From Isoetes taiwanensis (taxonomy: Eukaryota; Streptophyta; Lycopodiopsida; Isoetales; Isoetaceae): a stretch of DNA of 64,000 nt. The DNA lies in contig JAJEKV010000033.1 in the NCBI GenBank assembly GCA_021234155.1, positions 4,629,454 to 4,693,453 on the forward strand, read 5' to 3'. Below, piece by piece: positions 9,992-21,480 of the stretch. Below the pieces are notes generated by a model. The model had not been told where the DNA came from. It was given only the letters and a program-made list of their open reading frames with translations, and made no database searches. The position numbers and the translations under genes were made by a program. The number at the start of each line of letters is the position of its first letter. The first letter of the stretch is position 1.

Positions 9992-11086
9992 TTACTTACT
10001 AGTTGCAAGTGTGCGCTTCAAGAAGTCGTAAGTGGCAAATGTAATAGCAACGGCTGGCATGACCTTGGCATATTCGGGTAAAATACCCTTGTACAATCCG
10101 CGAAAGCCTTCTGATTTGATTATCTTTTTAAGAGTACCCAATGCACCTGTTTCATAAACATGAGCACGACTGCCTGCGCCCTCCACTTGCATCCTTCTTC
10201 TTAGTAAATCAACAGGAAACGTAAGAGAGGAGGAGCAAATCCCTGATGCACTACCACATAGAATGCTAGTAACCACATCTGAAGAATTTGGATGTTTGGA
10301 CTTCCAATAACACTTAAGACTTTCATATACACAGAAGTTGACCGAGATGTTGGGTCCAACAAACAAAAGTGTGGACCCTAATCCTTTGTACAATCCTTTC
10401 AATCCCTCGTCACGAAATATAGTAGTCAGAGCATGATTGATCCCTTTGTAATACATAAAGTTTCTTTGTGCAGCGAGTCTTGTTCTGACCAGGTCAAGAG
10501 GGTAATTCAAGAAAGCAGAGGTCAAACCAGCAGCACCACCTGATAGAAGACTGGAGGCCATATTAAGACCTAGAGTATGACCGTGATTTTGACATTGACC
10601 TTGAGATGGGCTTAAGAAGGTACTGAAGAAGAGCTTCTGGTATTGCTCGTAAGCATAGAAACTGATGGCAGTATAAGGAAAACGATGAATTACGGCGGCG
10701 CCATTGCCTTTCCAGAATGCTTTGGCACCTTCTTCACGCAAAATTCTTGAAGCTTCGGAAAGAACACTTGGGTTGACCAAGCCAGTCTTCGCCCCCATGC
10801 CTTGGATCTGAAAGAGGATGGTGAGGCGAGATAATGGGGCAGTGCAAGTCTTGCTCACTGCGCCGGCAATGCCGCCGGAGATAAGATGTGCCCCAATTCC
10901 GAGCTGGATTGTGGGCCCAGCAGTTCCGAGCTCTAGAGGCTTTCTTATATTCTCGGCATGTGCTAGATTGGCCATTTCTGTTGCTTGATTCGCCATTGCT
11001 AGACTCTCAATATTTGCTTGATTCGCCATTGCTAGACTCTCAATATTTGCTTGATTCGCCATTGCCATCGTTGGGCTAGTTATCAT
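9992..11086 (-). CDS. mitochondrial substrate carrier (SLC25-type)
   Basis: Complete 364-residue member of the mitochondrial carrier family, which exchanges nucleotides, cofactors or metabolites across the inner membrane. The three repeats are clear, with signature motifs APLSRLTILFQ (residues 83-93), YPLDLVRTR (195-203) and FPVDLLRRR (290-298), each followed by an EGxxxxxKG element. The PLxRLTILFQ form and the last 60 residues match the plant subfamily of Arabidopsis At3g53940/At2g37890, close to CoA and adenine-nucleotide carriers; the true substrate is unknown. The N-terminus holds an unusual tandem repeat MANQANIESLA (two perfect copies plus a partial one) from a 33-bp DNA duplication. 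The frame has no intron, which is odd for this family and allows a retrocopy origin. It is divergent to the sacsin-like gene. The start at 11086 is the first ATG after an in-frame stop. Confidence 0.9.
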   Translation of the reverse strand: MITSPTMAMANQANIESLAMANQANIESLAMANQATEMANLAHAENIRKPLELGTAGPTIQLGIGAHLISGGIAGAVSKTCTAPLSRLTILFQIQGMGAKTGLVNPSVLSEASRILREEGAKAFWKGNGAAVIHRFPYTAISFYAYEQYQKLFFSTFLSPSQGQCQNHGHTLGLNMASSLLSGGAAGLTSAFLNYPLDLVRTRLAAQRNFMYYKGINHALTTIFRDEGLKGLYKGLGSTLLFVGPNISVNFCVYESLKCYWKSKHPNSSDVVTSILCGSASGICSSSLTFPVDLLRRRMQVEGAGSRAHVYETGALGTLKKIIKSEGFRGLYKGILPEYAKVMPAVAITFATYDFLKRTLATSK

Positions 11087-11091
11087 ATTCC

Positions 11092-11316
11092 TTAAAAGGA
11101 AGCCTTCATTAAAGGTTTTGCCTTTATGCCATTAATTAGTAGAGGAAAAGGCAAAGTAAAATTTATGCACCTTTTTGCGTCCCAAACCTTGCTTTCACCC
11201 CTCCTTGGACTTACTTGTGTCACTAATAAAGATTGATCATTGTGTTTCATTGCAACTATCGCATCATTTGAGCTATCAATTATCAACTTCTTACTTAAAA
11301 ACACCATCTTTCCCAT
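11092..11316 (-). other. possible upstream ORF of the carrier gene
   Basis: A 74-codon ATG-to-stop frame (MGKMVFLSKKLIIDSSND...) ending only five bases before the carrier ATG. It has no recognised domain. It may be a regulatory uORF, a former first exon or chance. Confidence 0.25.
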
Positions 11317-12023
11317 TGCTTACTCCACTGCTAACCCCTTGCATCTCTATTGCCATGGACTGAAGATTCTCATTGTCCCCTTCCTTTTTCTGCAATCACC
11401 AGCAAAACAAATTCCACTTGCCAAATCATCCTTTGAACTTACTGCCCACGAATGGGGTCCTACTTCAAAAAAATGGTCTTTATGGCCATTAAATTTTTCT
11501 ATTCTTTTCTATTGAAGAATAGTGGATTTTTTATTTGCTGCCAATCCATCTCCGAAAATTGACACTTTTGCCGCCAATGCTTTCTTATGGCTTTAGACTG
11601 TGGCAGGCATAAAAAAACTAGGAGTTAGTCTCCTAAATTTCTGGTCATAATCCTTATTTTTCGGTTTTGATTTTTTATTTGCCGGCAAACAAATTTGTGG
11701 GGTTTTAAAAATCCGGCAAATAATTTTGTGTTTATATTCAAAATCCGATGGAGCATGACACTTATCGGCAAATTATTTGGTTAGAGCTACTAGGGATTTC
11801 GAAGCCTAAGCCTGTCCCTGTTTTGTCTGCCACGTATTTTCATAAACAAAACTTTCTTTCTTTGACAATTCTGACCAAATAAGAGGGGGAACTTTGCCAC
11901 TATATTGCCGGCCAAACAACTAAGAAAGGCAGGCTTCATGGAAGCTGCTCAATTCAGCTGGGCTTGTGATGGAAGCCGGATGAAGTACCAGCAGAATTTG
12001 TATTTGAATCTACGCTAAAGTCG
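11317..12023. promoter_or_regulatory. divergent intergenic region between carrier and sacsin-like genes
   Basis: About 700 bp shared by two genes facing outward, so promoters for both should lie here. I see no distinctive motif other than repeated GCCGGCAA/CCGGCAAA words (11690-11910). Confidence 0.4.
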
Positions 12024-15000
12024 ATGGAAAAGGCAGAACATGTGCTAGATTTTTCTGAGGATTTTGGGCAGAAGGTTGACCTCACACAAAGAATTCGGGA
12101 AGTTCTTGCGAATTATCCAGAAGGAACCACCATCCTTTAAGGAGCTCATACAGAATGCAGATGATGCAGGGGCAACTAAAATTTGCTTTTGTCTGGATCG
12201 AAGACAACATGGGAGGGAATCATTGGCATCTCCCTCTTTATCAGTTTTGCAAGGGCCTGCACTTCTGGCTTATAATGACGCACAATTTACAGAAGAAGAT
12301 TTTGAGAGTATATCTAGGATTGGCGACAGCAAGAAACAAGGTCAAAGATGGAAGACAGGCAAGTTTGGGTAAGTAAGAAAAATGGATCTAATTCTTAGAA
12401 ATAGGATTGTCAAAGCTTACATGGGCTCACATAAACATGAACTAGCTGATTTTTCTGTACAGAATAGTATATAGTATAGTCTTATAGAAATTTCTACTTT
12501 AATGAATTATTCTTTTCTTTTTGCTTTCATAGGGTCGGATTCAATTCAGTGTACCATTTATCAGACTTACCTTCATTTGTTAGTGGAAGGCATATTGTAT
12601 TCTTTGATCCACAATGTAAATATCTTCCGGTATCTTCTGGTAATCCTGGTAAGAAAATTGACTTTGTGAAGTCATCAGTACTGAAGGCCTGCAGAGATCA
12701 ATTCCTCCCATATTGTGCGTTTGGTTGTGACATGGAAAAGCCATACCCGGGTACTTTGTTCCGCTTCGTGTTACGAAATATTGAGCAGGCAAACATAAGC
12801 CGGTTGTCAAAGCAGTCTTATACCATAGATGATATGGAATATTTGCTTCAGGAATTATACATAGAGGCAGTACTCACGTTGTTGTATCTTAAGAATATTG
12901 AAATAATGGAGATTTATGATTGGCAAATTGGAGCTCAAAATCCTTCAAAATTGTATTCATGTTGTATAAAGACACCCAATTCTGATCTGCGTTGGCACCG
13001 ACAAACATTTTTGAGGTTGTCCAAATCAATTCCATTCCATCAAGAAGGAACTTATATGATGCAACAACATTCTGACACTTATACTGTTGACCTTGTTAAC
13101 GAGGCACATGAAGGACATTCAAAAGGCTGTGAAGGTGTCAAGAGGTTCGCTATTGTGCAAATGATGGCAGATTCCTCAAGCAGAATTGGAGCATTGGCTA
13201 AAAATGCATATAAACAATATGGCTTGGGATTGGTTCCTTGGCTCTCAGTTGCAGCTGATATTTCGTCCATGAATATGAAGGTCAGGCCCTCCATGCTTTT
13301 GTACCCATGAATATGAAGGTCAGGACGTCTATGCTTGTATTATGCTTGAGATATTATATGTGAGTCTGAAGCCAGAAACGGTTGACGTTCGAGCGAACTA
13401 AATAAGGCACATCAGATGGATCCTTGAGACAAAACTAGTGCTAGTATATGAAATTAGCAGTATCTATACGAAATAAAATTATAATTAGCAGTATCTATAC
13501 GAAATAAATTATAGCCAGCTTTATATACAAGCAATGCCAGGCAGGCAGGCTGGATGATTATCCCTTTTTTATGAAGAACATGAATTTACGATAATCTCTG
13601 GAACGCTAATCAGTACTTTAGGCACTAGAAACAATATATATGGGTGATGTAATCGTTTTTTCTCTTGGAACTTGTAGGATATTGAACAGGCAAAGGCTAT
13701 AGGACGTGCATTTTGTTTCCTTCCACTCCCTCAACAGACTGGATTTAGCGTTCACATAAATGGATACTTTGAGCTTTCTGCAAACCGTCGTGATATATGG
13801 TTTGGAGCTGATATGGATAGAGCAGGGAAGATTCGTTCAGACTGGAACCAGTGCCTTCTGGAGGATGTTGGCGCTGCGGCTCTAGCATTACTACTTCGTG
13901 AGTTATCTCACAGACTTGGACCATGCTCCCTGTTCTACTCATTATGGCCAGAGGATAATGTCAGGCCACCTTGGCAGTGTATGGCAAGGAAATTTTATGC
14001 AAACATACAGTCCCTTCCGATTTTGTATTCTGCAGTAGAAGATGGCAAATGGATTAGTCCTAGAGATGCAGTGTTTCACGACGAAGAGTATGCTGATTCC
14101 AACACTTTGGCTGAGGCTCTTCTAGCATTAGGGATGCCTTTAGTTCGTCCTCCAATGTGTGTGAGGAACATGGTGACTAATTATTGTATCTCTAACCCAC
14201 AAACAGTTACCTGCTCTAATGTAAGAACATGGCTTCGGAAGTCAAATGTGAAGATGGAAAAATTGCACCTTAAGTGGATATGCACTTTATTAGAGTATGT
14301 CCTTGATGATCTTATTGACGAGGAAGCTCTCAAGGAGTTGTTGGGGTTGCCACTAGTTCCATTACAGGGAAAGAGGGTCGGGTCATTTGGCTCAAAGAAT
14401 AACAAAGATTTATATTTTATTTGCAGTGGTGATGAGTATAATCTTTTGAAGAAAGCTCCACATAAACTCGTGGAGAGAAATCTTCCTGAGCAGCTACAAG
14501 TTAGGCTTTCTAATATTGCAAAAGTTTGCACATCAAATGTTTGCCATCTTCTAGATGTAAGGTTGGGTGAAGTCTTAGTTGATGTTCTACCAAATCATTG
14601 GAAAAACCATGATGCAGTCAACTGGGAGCCAGAGAAAAATAGTGATCACCCAAAACTTGAATGGTTAATCATCTTATGGAAATACATCAAAGGCCATTCT
14701 ATTGATGTCTCGTAATTTCATGAGTGGCCATTGTTACCTACAAACCGAGTTTTTCTTTGGAGGCCAATAAAACATGCAAACTTGTTAAGGAGTGGTTTCC
14801 CTTGAACAACATAGAATTCATCCTAATGAAACTTGGATGCCGGATCCTTAGGCCGGGGATCATTGCTGATCATCCTTATTTATCGAGAATACATTCATGA
14901 TGCTACAAATTCTTTGGAATTCTGGATAGCATTTTTGCTAGTGCAACCGGTGAAATTTCTAGTTTTGGGTCCCTTTTAGTTGCGTAGATGACTTCGTAAA

Positions 15001-15500
15001 GGAAGGAGCTCAAAGATTTTTGTATGATAAACGATGGTATAATGGAGATATTATGAATGAACATAGAATAAAGATTTTTAAGGCCCTTCCGATATTTGAG
15101 GCATATAAGAGCCCGGTTCTACTCATTCGGTTTTACGATCTTTTACATGCGAGAGAAGGTTCTCGCACCAATTGACATGGATAAAAGTTTATTAGGTCCT
15201 AATTTCTTGATTGTACATTCGGAAGGGAAGCGTATGTTGATTGGCTCTCTAGGCATTCTCAAGCTAGGAAGAGCCGCATTCTATAGGTCTAGAGTGCTCT
15301 CGTTTAACCAAGTATCTGTTGATATTTACAATAAAATCTTTGTTTGATTCTTCGAACTTCCACAGCTCTGTTTAGAGGATCAATCAATAAAGGAAACATT
15401 AGAACATTTGAATTTTGTACGTACAGCCGCTGGCAGTTTCAAAGCTCCGGCTGCTTTGTACGATCCTACCAATCCAGAACTGTGTAAGCTCTTGAATGAT
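12024..15500 (+). pseudogene. sacsin-like HSP90-type ATPase gene, decayed and truncated
   Basis: Homolog of the very large plant sacsin-like protein (Arabidopsis At5g23110 type), whose N-terminus is an HSP90-like ATPase/chaperone module. Exon 1 (12024-12368) shows FGQKVDLTQRIREVL and the ATP-binding ELIQNADDAG; exon 2 (12533-13280) starts GVGFNSVYHLSDLPSFVSG; exon 3 (13678-) starts DIEQAKAIGRAFCFLP. Introns at 12369-12532 and 13281-13677 have GT/AG ends. An extra T at 12136-12138 creates a frameshift and TAA in exon 1. Exon 3 has an in-frame TAA at 14713, after which recognisable text (HEWPLLPTNRVFLWRP, FVDDFVKEGAQRFLYDKRWY, ALYDPTNPELCKLLND) continues with more stops. It ends at 15500, where hAT copy 2 begins, leaving only a small part of a protein of several thousand residues. 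Confidence 0.88.
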
Positions 15501-15501
15501 G

Positions 15502-17945
15502 GTCAATCTCACTACAAAGATAATGTTGTTGAATGCTAGCTATTGTCTCCTTGCATAAAGGCCCCACAAGAGTGACATCCACTACTTTTGCCTGAAATTG
15601 ACAGCTTAACTCATTCATTAGATTAACTCATTCATTAGATTGATAATGTCACCAAGAAAGTGTAGAACATAGATATTCTTGAAGTCCCGAAGCTGATCAT
15701 ACAACCTGCTTTTTTTCTCCTGCTTAAACAATTCCAAAACAGGCTCTAAACACTCACAAAGTTTTGCTATTGCACCTTGACGGCTCAACCACCTGGTGTC
15801 TTGTATCCACTGCAACCTCAACTCCCTATAATCCAATTCACGCTCAAGTGCTGCAAGCTGCATTGTCCTGTTTGAGCTATGAGAAAAAAAGGATGCTACT
15901 TTGTTCACCAATTTATCTATTTCCAAGCAAAGATCCCTGCACAAAACATCCTTAAAAGCATCTTCAACACATAAGTTTGCACGATGAGCAGCACAATGGA
16001 TTGAGGACATGAAAGGATTAAGAGCCTTCAAACGAACTCCAACTCCACTTCTACTCCCGGCCATTGTGTTAGAACCATCTGACCCGAAACCCACAAAACA
16101 TTGCATGTCTAGACCCCATCCTTTCAAAGTGCTTATAATGCAACTAAAAATGCTAGCAGAATCAGAAGAATCAATACCAACAATGCCCATATAACTGGTC
16201 TTCACAGAGCTATCCAAGATATAAGTGGCATAGAAAATGAGGTGCTTTTTTACACTGCAAACACAAATTAAAATAAGGTAAAGAGCCTCATAAAAGAAAA
16301 AGAAAAAGAAAATAAAATATACCTTATATCAGTGGATTCATCAACCATAATTCCAAAAAATGGGCTTTGTCTAACCTTCTCAAGGATGCGCTCCATAAGC
16401 ACCTGACAAAAGTATCTAAATTTTTATACAGATTTAATCAAATTTATCTATACCCTAAAGTAACCAAGATACTAACCTCATTAATCGATGAGATAAAACG
16501 GCCACAAGCTTTATCATCATTGTACAATTGTGGCAAAGTAAGCCCATTAAGTCTTTGCAGCTCGATAATCTTTGGAAATCGTCTTAATGGATCAAAACCT
16601 TTTGCAATATAATAAGCTGCTCGCATTAATGCAATCACACCTAAAGTGTGCATGATCATTAGAATAAACTATTGCGAGAATAAGAAAAAGGAGTAGAATA
16701 AAATAACTTGAATAATCATTAGAACAAGAATAATAAACAGTGCTTACCTTGTTCAGCTTCCTCTCGATGCTTAGTCGCTGCAACCTCAATAGATTTTTGC
16801 TTTCCATTCTTAACTTCGTCAAGGTAGAATGACTCTTTGTGCTCCTCTGAAGATGCATGAGCATGAAAACTAGATGTTTTGAAATTCTTTGAGCCAAATC
16901 GAGCAAATGCATTCCTTGCTCTACGATTTGCTTTATAAAGAGTACAAAAGATCAACTCCTTCTCTTCATCATGCTCCAACCAATTCCATGTCAGCTTCCA
17001 ATGTTCTTTCCATTGGTCTCCCTGTTTTTTACTAGTTTCTACATGTTCAACCTGTGTATTCTCTTCATGATGTACCTGCTACGCGTTGCCATGGTCTTCT
17101 TTATCAATTCTCCATTTCAAGATGGACTGTCTCCCAGCTTGAATTTCTGTGGCCATGCAACGCTTCTTTGCTACTGGAACCTTTGGCATATTGACTGGAA
17201 AAAGAAGAGGATGAAAACAAATCAGAACCGGATCTGCTGTGCTTCTGAATATGGCAGCGGAATTGACAGCGAAGAATGCGGATTTGACAGTGAAGAATGC
17301 ATAATCGATTGTCTGATTTAACCCCTATTTGGTAGAAATTGCTATAGGAATAAAAAACTCACCTCATGAAAACGCAGTTGCAGATGCCCAAGTCAATTGA
17401 ATCGAAGCCTCAATAAGCACGTCCAAGCTGGCCCATCACCATAATTAGCCCTTCTTTTATCGCCCTATATGAGCTTCATTGCAGACTGCGAAACACAAAA
17501 AGACATGAGGTAATGTTATTTTGGCAAAAGCTTATTGGCGAACTAACAAATTCATATGTTTTGTAACGACTATGAACGTGCTGGGTTCTATCACTCACAG
17601 GCTTAAGTATAGTCCATGAAAAGAAATGCCGTTCAGCAACTCATCTTATTATTCTCAAAGAAGCATACGCAATAAAGACAGAGCACTGAACTTCTTTGAA
17701 TTATCAATTTCGACTATCATAAATTAAAGGTAACCTTACATGGATGATTGATCTCATATGAATCGATTGCTGCTGGATTTTGGCGCCGAATCCAGTTCGG
17801 CATAAGCGAACCAGCGAACCTTCCGCCAAGAATTGCTCAATCCGTCCGGCAACAAGAATTCTGATGCTTGGAATTTTGTTTTTTTCTTCTTTTTTTAAAA
17901 AAAAATTGGCCTTTTCGTTACCATTATTAAACCAATAATTACTAG
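15502..17945 (-). mobile_element. hAT copy 2, 3'-truncated
   Basis: Minus-strand hAT element closely matching copies 3 and 4. It keeps the 5' end (boundary near 17945, just after CCAATAATT), leader, first exon with zinc-finger residues (FCTLYKANRRARNAF, HAHASSEEH), small exons and the VDEST-region exon, and part of the large exon up to GDIINLMNEL. The C-terminal part with the catalytic Glu and dimerisation domain is absent, so it is dead. A 15-bp duplication (TTAACTCATTCATTAGA) lies near 15604-15640. It abuts the sacsin-like remnant. Confidence 0.88.
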
Positions 17946-18139
17946 TAACGGTGCCCGGCGTTGCCAGGCATAAACACATTCTTATGTATCTAGCCATGAA
18001 ATTGTAGATATCTATTTATCACCTTGGTTTTAAAGTAAATTTGATTTTAGTAGCCAAGCTAAGGTCAGTCCAAGCTTATAATGCATACCCCATGGTTGAA
18101 ATGAGAGCTTATTAAAGAAGAGAACTTTGTACTTGCTAG

Positions 18140-18561
18140 AAGCCTAACTTGAACTCTATGTTTGGTTGTTGGATAAAGGTTGGTTTGATTGAGGGCAAGA
18201 GAGCCTAACCTGAACCTATACTTGAATGTTGGATAAAGGTTGGTTTGGCTGCGAGCAAGAGTCTAGTTTGTGTTAATGGTGCCTGCAATACTTTCTTAGA
18301 TATGCCCTATTAGAATAAGTTCACGACTTGCAATATAACGTGCAATACTTTCTTATATATGCCCTATTAGAATAAGTTCACGACTTGCAATATAATGTCC
18401 ACTCCAGAGACTATGTTGAAGCTTGGAAAACTTAAGCCTGAAAGGGAAGTTGTGCTGATTAAGGTTATAGACATAAGTCTGCAACATATTTAATTGGAAT
18501 TCCCTAACTTGAAGCCTAAGTGTGAATGTTGGATAAATATTAGTTTAATTGTGGGCAAGAG
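18140..18561. repeat. 60-bp and 57-bp tandem duplications
   Basis: Three copies of a 60-bp unit around GTTGGATAAAGGTTGGTTT and GGGCAAGAG (18140-18200, 18201-18261, 18503-18561). Between them is a 57-bp unit repeated twice (18284-18340, 18341-18397) around CCCTATTAGAATAAGTTCAC. Confidence 0.75.
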
Positions 18562-19960
18562 TTAGTGTTGTTTTCTAAATTTCAGCTAATCCATCTTGCA
18601 TATATTTTGAAGCCCATTTCTGAAAGTCTTATCTCACACCTTTTCAATTCCAATAAATTCTCATCTTTTTTCCATGGTCTGTCATGTCCCAAATATAGCC
18701 ACAAAAGTATATCTCAAGTGGCATCTAGAAATATAAAGCTAAAGTCTAAGATTATCGTGCCGTTGAAAAGCAACTAAGATTCATAAAACGCATAAGAATA
18801 ACAAATGGCCATAAACGCTACTAAATTATCTATATTCCCAGAGAATGTCAAAAATGCATACAACAAAGATTGCAATGAAGCTTTCAATTTGCAAACATGT
18901 TAATTCACATGTTTTTGTCAAAACAAACATGATCATAACAATATCTTGTAAGATGAATCCCCAAGTTCCAAATGTATGGCAAGCAGACTCTATAACAGAT
19001 ATACATGATAGTTTTAATACCCATGAAAGCTTTCTTAAGTTATACCGCTGCAAATGCATGTTCTTTTGAGCTGTTGGAGAAACTAATACAAACCTGAGGT
19101 TGAAACTGATACAAACCTGAGGTTGCATTAGGAAAGCACTTTTCCATATTGTATTCAATCTAATTACATCTCGTCAAACTTCCAGAAGTAGTCCTCGAGA
19201 TACATTATTAAGACTTCATATCCTTTCTGATTCCTGCAACCACCAAGAAAAAAATTGTTTCTATGCAATGACATGATCGTGCTGCAAGCAGAAAGTAGAA
19301 GGATGCTATCTCACGTAGAAAACTACTTTTGGAATTTGAAGATGTGAACGATGACCATCATCAAGATTCAATCTAATAGGTGCCGAGCAAAAATAATAAT
19401 CAAGGTGGCATGAAAGAACACGTGTCCAACAAAGGTTATACCATTATGGCTAGCAAACATTGTAAGAAATAGGTGTCATTACTCAAATATGTCATGTTCA
19501 ATTGTTATCAAGGGTGGCAATGAATCGCCCTTGCCATAGCCATTGCTAACTCCTTCCCTCCCTAGCTAAGGTATACACACCAGTCCTCCAAGTCCTCGTG
19601 AACTCGGATCCTCTTGTGCTGAGCTGGATACTTCCATCTCACCGTGCAGGAGATACTGAGAGGCAATCCGATGGATGCTTAAATCTATGTCTTCAAATTG
19701 TTGGCACACTGCGTCTTACTTGCATTTTCTTGTATGATCATTTTCGCTGGACCACGGCTCACATATGAAGTACCCATACGATCAAGAGTAGATCTTTGTT
19801 TCTAGATAAGCCACTTACCCTATGATGTACAAAGCTAAGCTTTTCTGGGCTGCATAAAAGAGAAAAAAAATAGCCACTGTTATACATTATGGTGGTGCTG
19901 AAAATGGCTACTGTAAATTTCTTCTAGGAATCCATCCCAACCTTTAGAAGCTCAAGAGGC

Positions 19961-21480
19961 CTATAAGTTTGAAAAGTGGTGTTTGAAGCCTACAATTATA
20001 TGAACTGCTTCCTAGAGGAAGGGCTGCTTGAGAATAAATTTCATCTAGAATAGCTGTGTAGATTGGTGGCTTAGAGCAGAAGATGTATCCTTAAGGTAAA
20101 GACTAACAAAGCCTATAAGTTGAACAAAGATGTCTGCCTGTCAGCTGAAAGTAAGGCCAACAAAGCCTGTAAATTTAAAAGGAGATGTTTGAAGCCGGTT
20201 CCTAAAGGAAGGGATCACTTTATGCTTGGGAATAAAATTCGTCTAGAATAACATTGTTAATTGGTGTTTCAGAGCAAAGTTCCATATCATAAACCAAGAA
20301 ATTGCCTATTCGAAATAATGTGCCTACCTAGTTAATCCAAGACCATCCTGTTGAAGAAAAATATGCTGAATGCTGGCATATAATCTATCACTTTGCTTTC
20401 AGAAAGACGACGCTTTTGTTGCTTGAAGAATTGACACATGGGTATAGAATGTTGTCTTTGGTCATGTTCCCATAAAGAATAGGGCATGCTCATTTCAGAG
20501 GAGGGCCAGAATGTGTGCATTCTACTTTGAAGAGAGCAATCATCCAAAACCAGATATTTAGAAAAATAAAAGAGATTACTGATGGGACAATAATGAGCTC
20601 TATCTTCTCTACTTGGATCTTGATGGCAAGAATTACAAACCCTGATTTTAGTGTAATTAGAATGTGGGATCATGTCAATTGCAATACATATGATTTGAGA
20701 GTTCTTTCCATGGCAAGAGATAGTAGCAGAAAGGGCAAGAATAGTGTGGCCTTAATTTCAACCATTACAATGATTTCTTTTTACATCTGTTTTTGGCACA
20801 GAAAAAGGAGTTGTAGATTTCTGATAGTGAGACTGAGAAGATGTATTTATAAGATAAGACTAACAAAGCCTGTAAGTTTGAACAAAGACGCCTGTAAGTT
20901 TGATTAAAGATGTTTGCCCTAAGGTGAAAGTAAGACAAATAAAGCCTGTAAGTTTGAAAAGAGACGTTTGATGCCTACAATTATATGAATTGCTTCCTAT
21001 AGGAAGGGATCACCCTATTCTTGAGAATAAATTTCGTCTAGAATAGCTTTGTAAATTGGTGATTTAGAGCAGAAGATGTATCCCTAAGGTGAAGACTAAT
21101 AAAGCCTATAAGTTTGAACAAAGACATTTGTCTGTAGGCTGAAAGTAAGGCCAGCAAAGGATGTAAGTTTAAAAAGAGACGTTTGAAGCCTACAATTATA
21201 TGAATTCATTGCTAAAGGAAGGGATCACGTTATCCTCGAGAATAAATTTTGTCTAGAATAGCATTGTTAATTGGTGATTCAGAGCAAAGTTCCATGTCAT
21301 AAACCAAGAAATTGCCCATTTGAAATAATGTGCTTACCTAGTTAATCCAAGACCATCCTGGATCTGCTGAATGCTGGCATATAATCTGTCACTTTGCTTT
21401 TAGAAAGACGACGCTTTTGTTGCTTGAAGAATTGATACATGGGTATAGAATGCTCTGTCTTTGCTCATATTCTCATAAAT
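19961..21480. repeat. tandem duplication of about 1 kb with internal sub-repeats
   Basis: The segment 19961-20470 recurs at 20944-21480, offset about 0.98-1.01 kb, with the same word order (GCCTACAATTATATGAA, GGAAGGGATCAC, TCTAGAATAGC, AACCAAGAAATTGCC, GACCATCCTG, AGAAAGACGACGCTTTTGTT). Each half also contains two related ~200-bp modules, giving four sub-units. No coding signal is convincing. Confidence 0.7.

Noticed and set aside
19600-19720. Possible gypsy integrase remnant (TERQSDG-like text)
   Set aside because: Only one short motif resembles the integrase QTDGQTER box and nothing before or after fits.
20332-20907. Plus-strand 130-codon and minus-strand 113-codon frames
   Set aside because: They lie within the tandem-duplicated non-coding region, overlap each other, and show no family motif. 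The Cys-rich minus-strand piece is not in a recognisable finger pattern.
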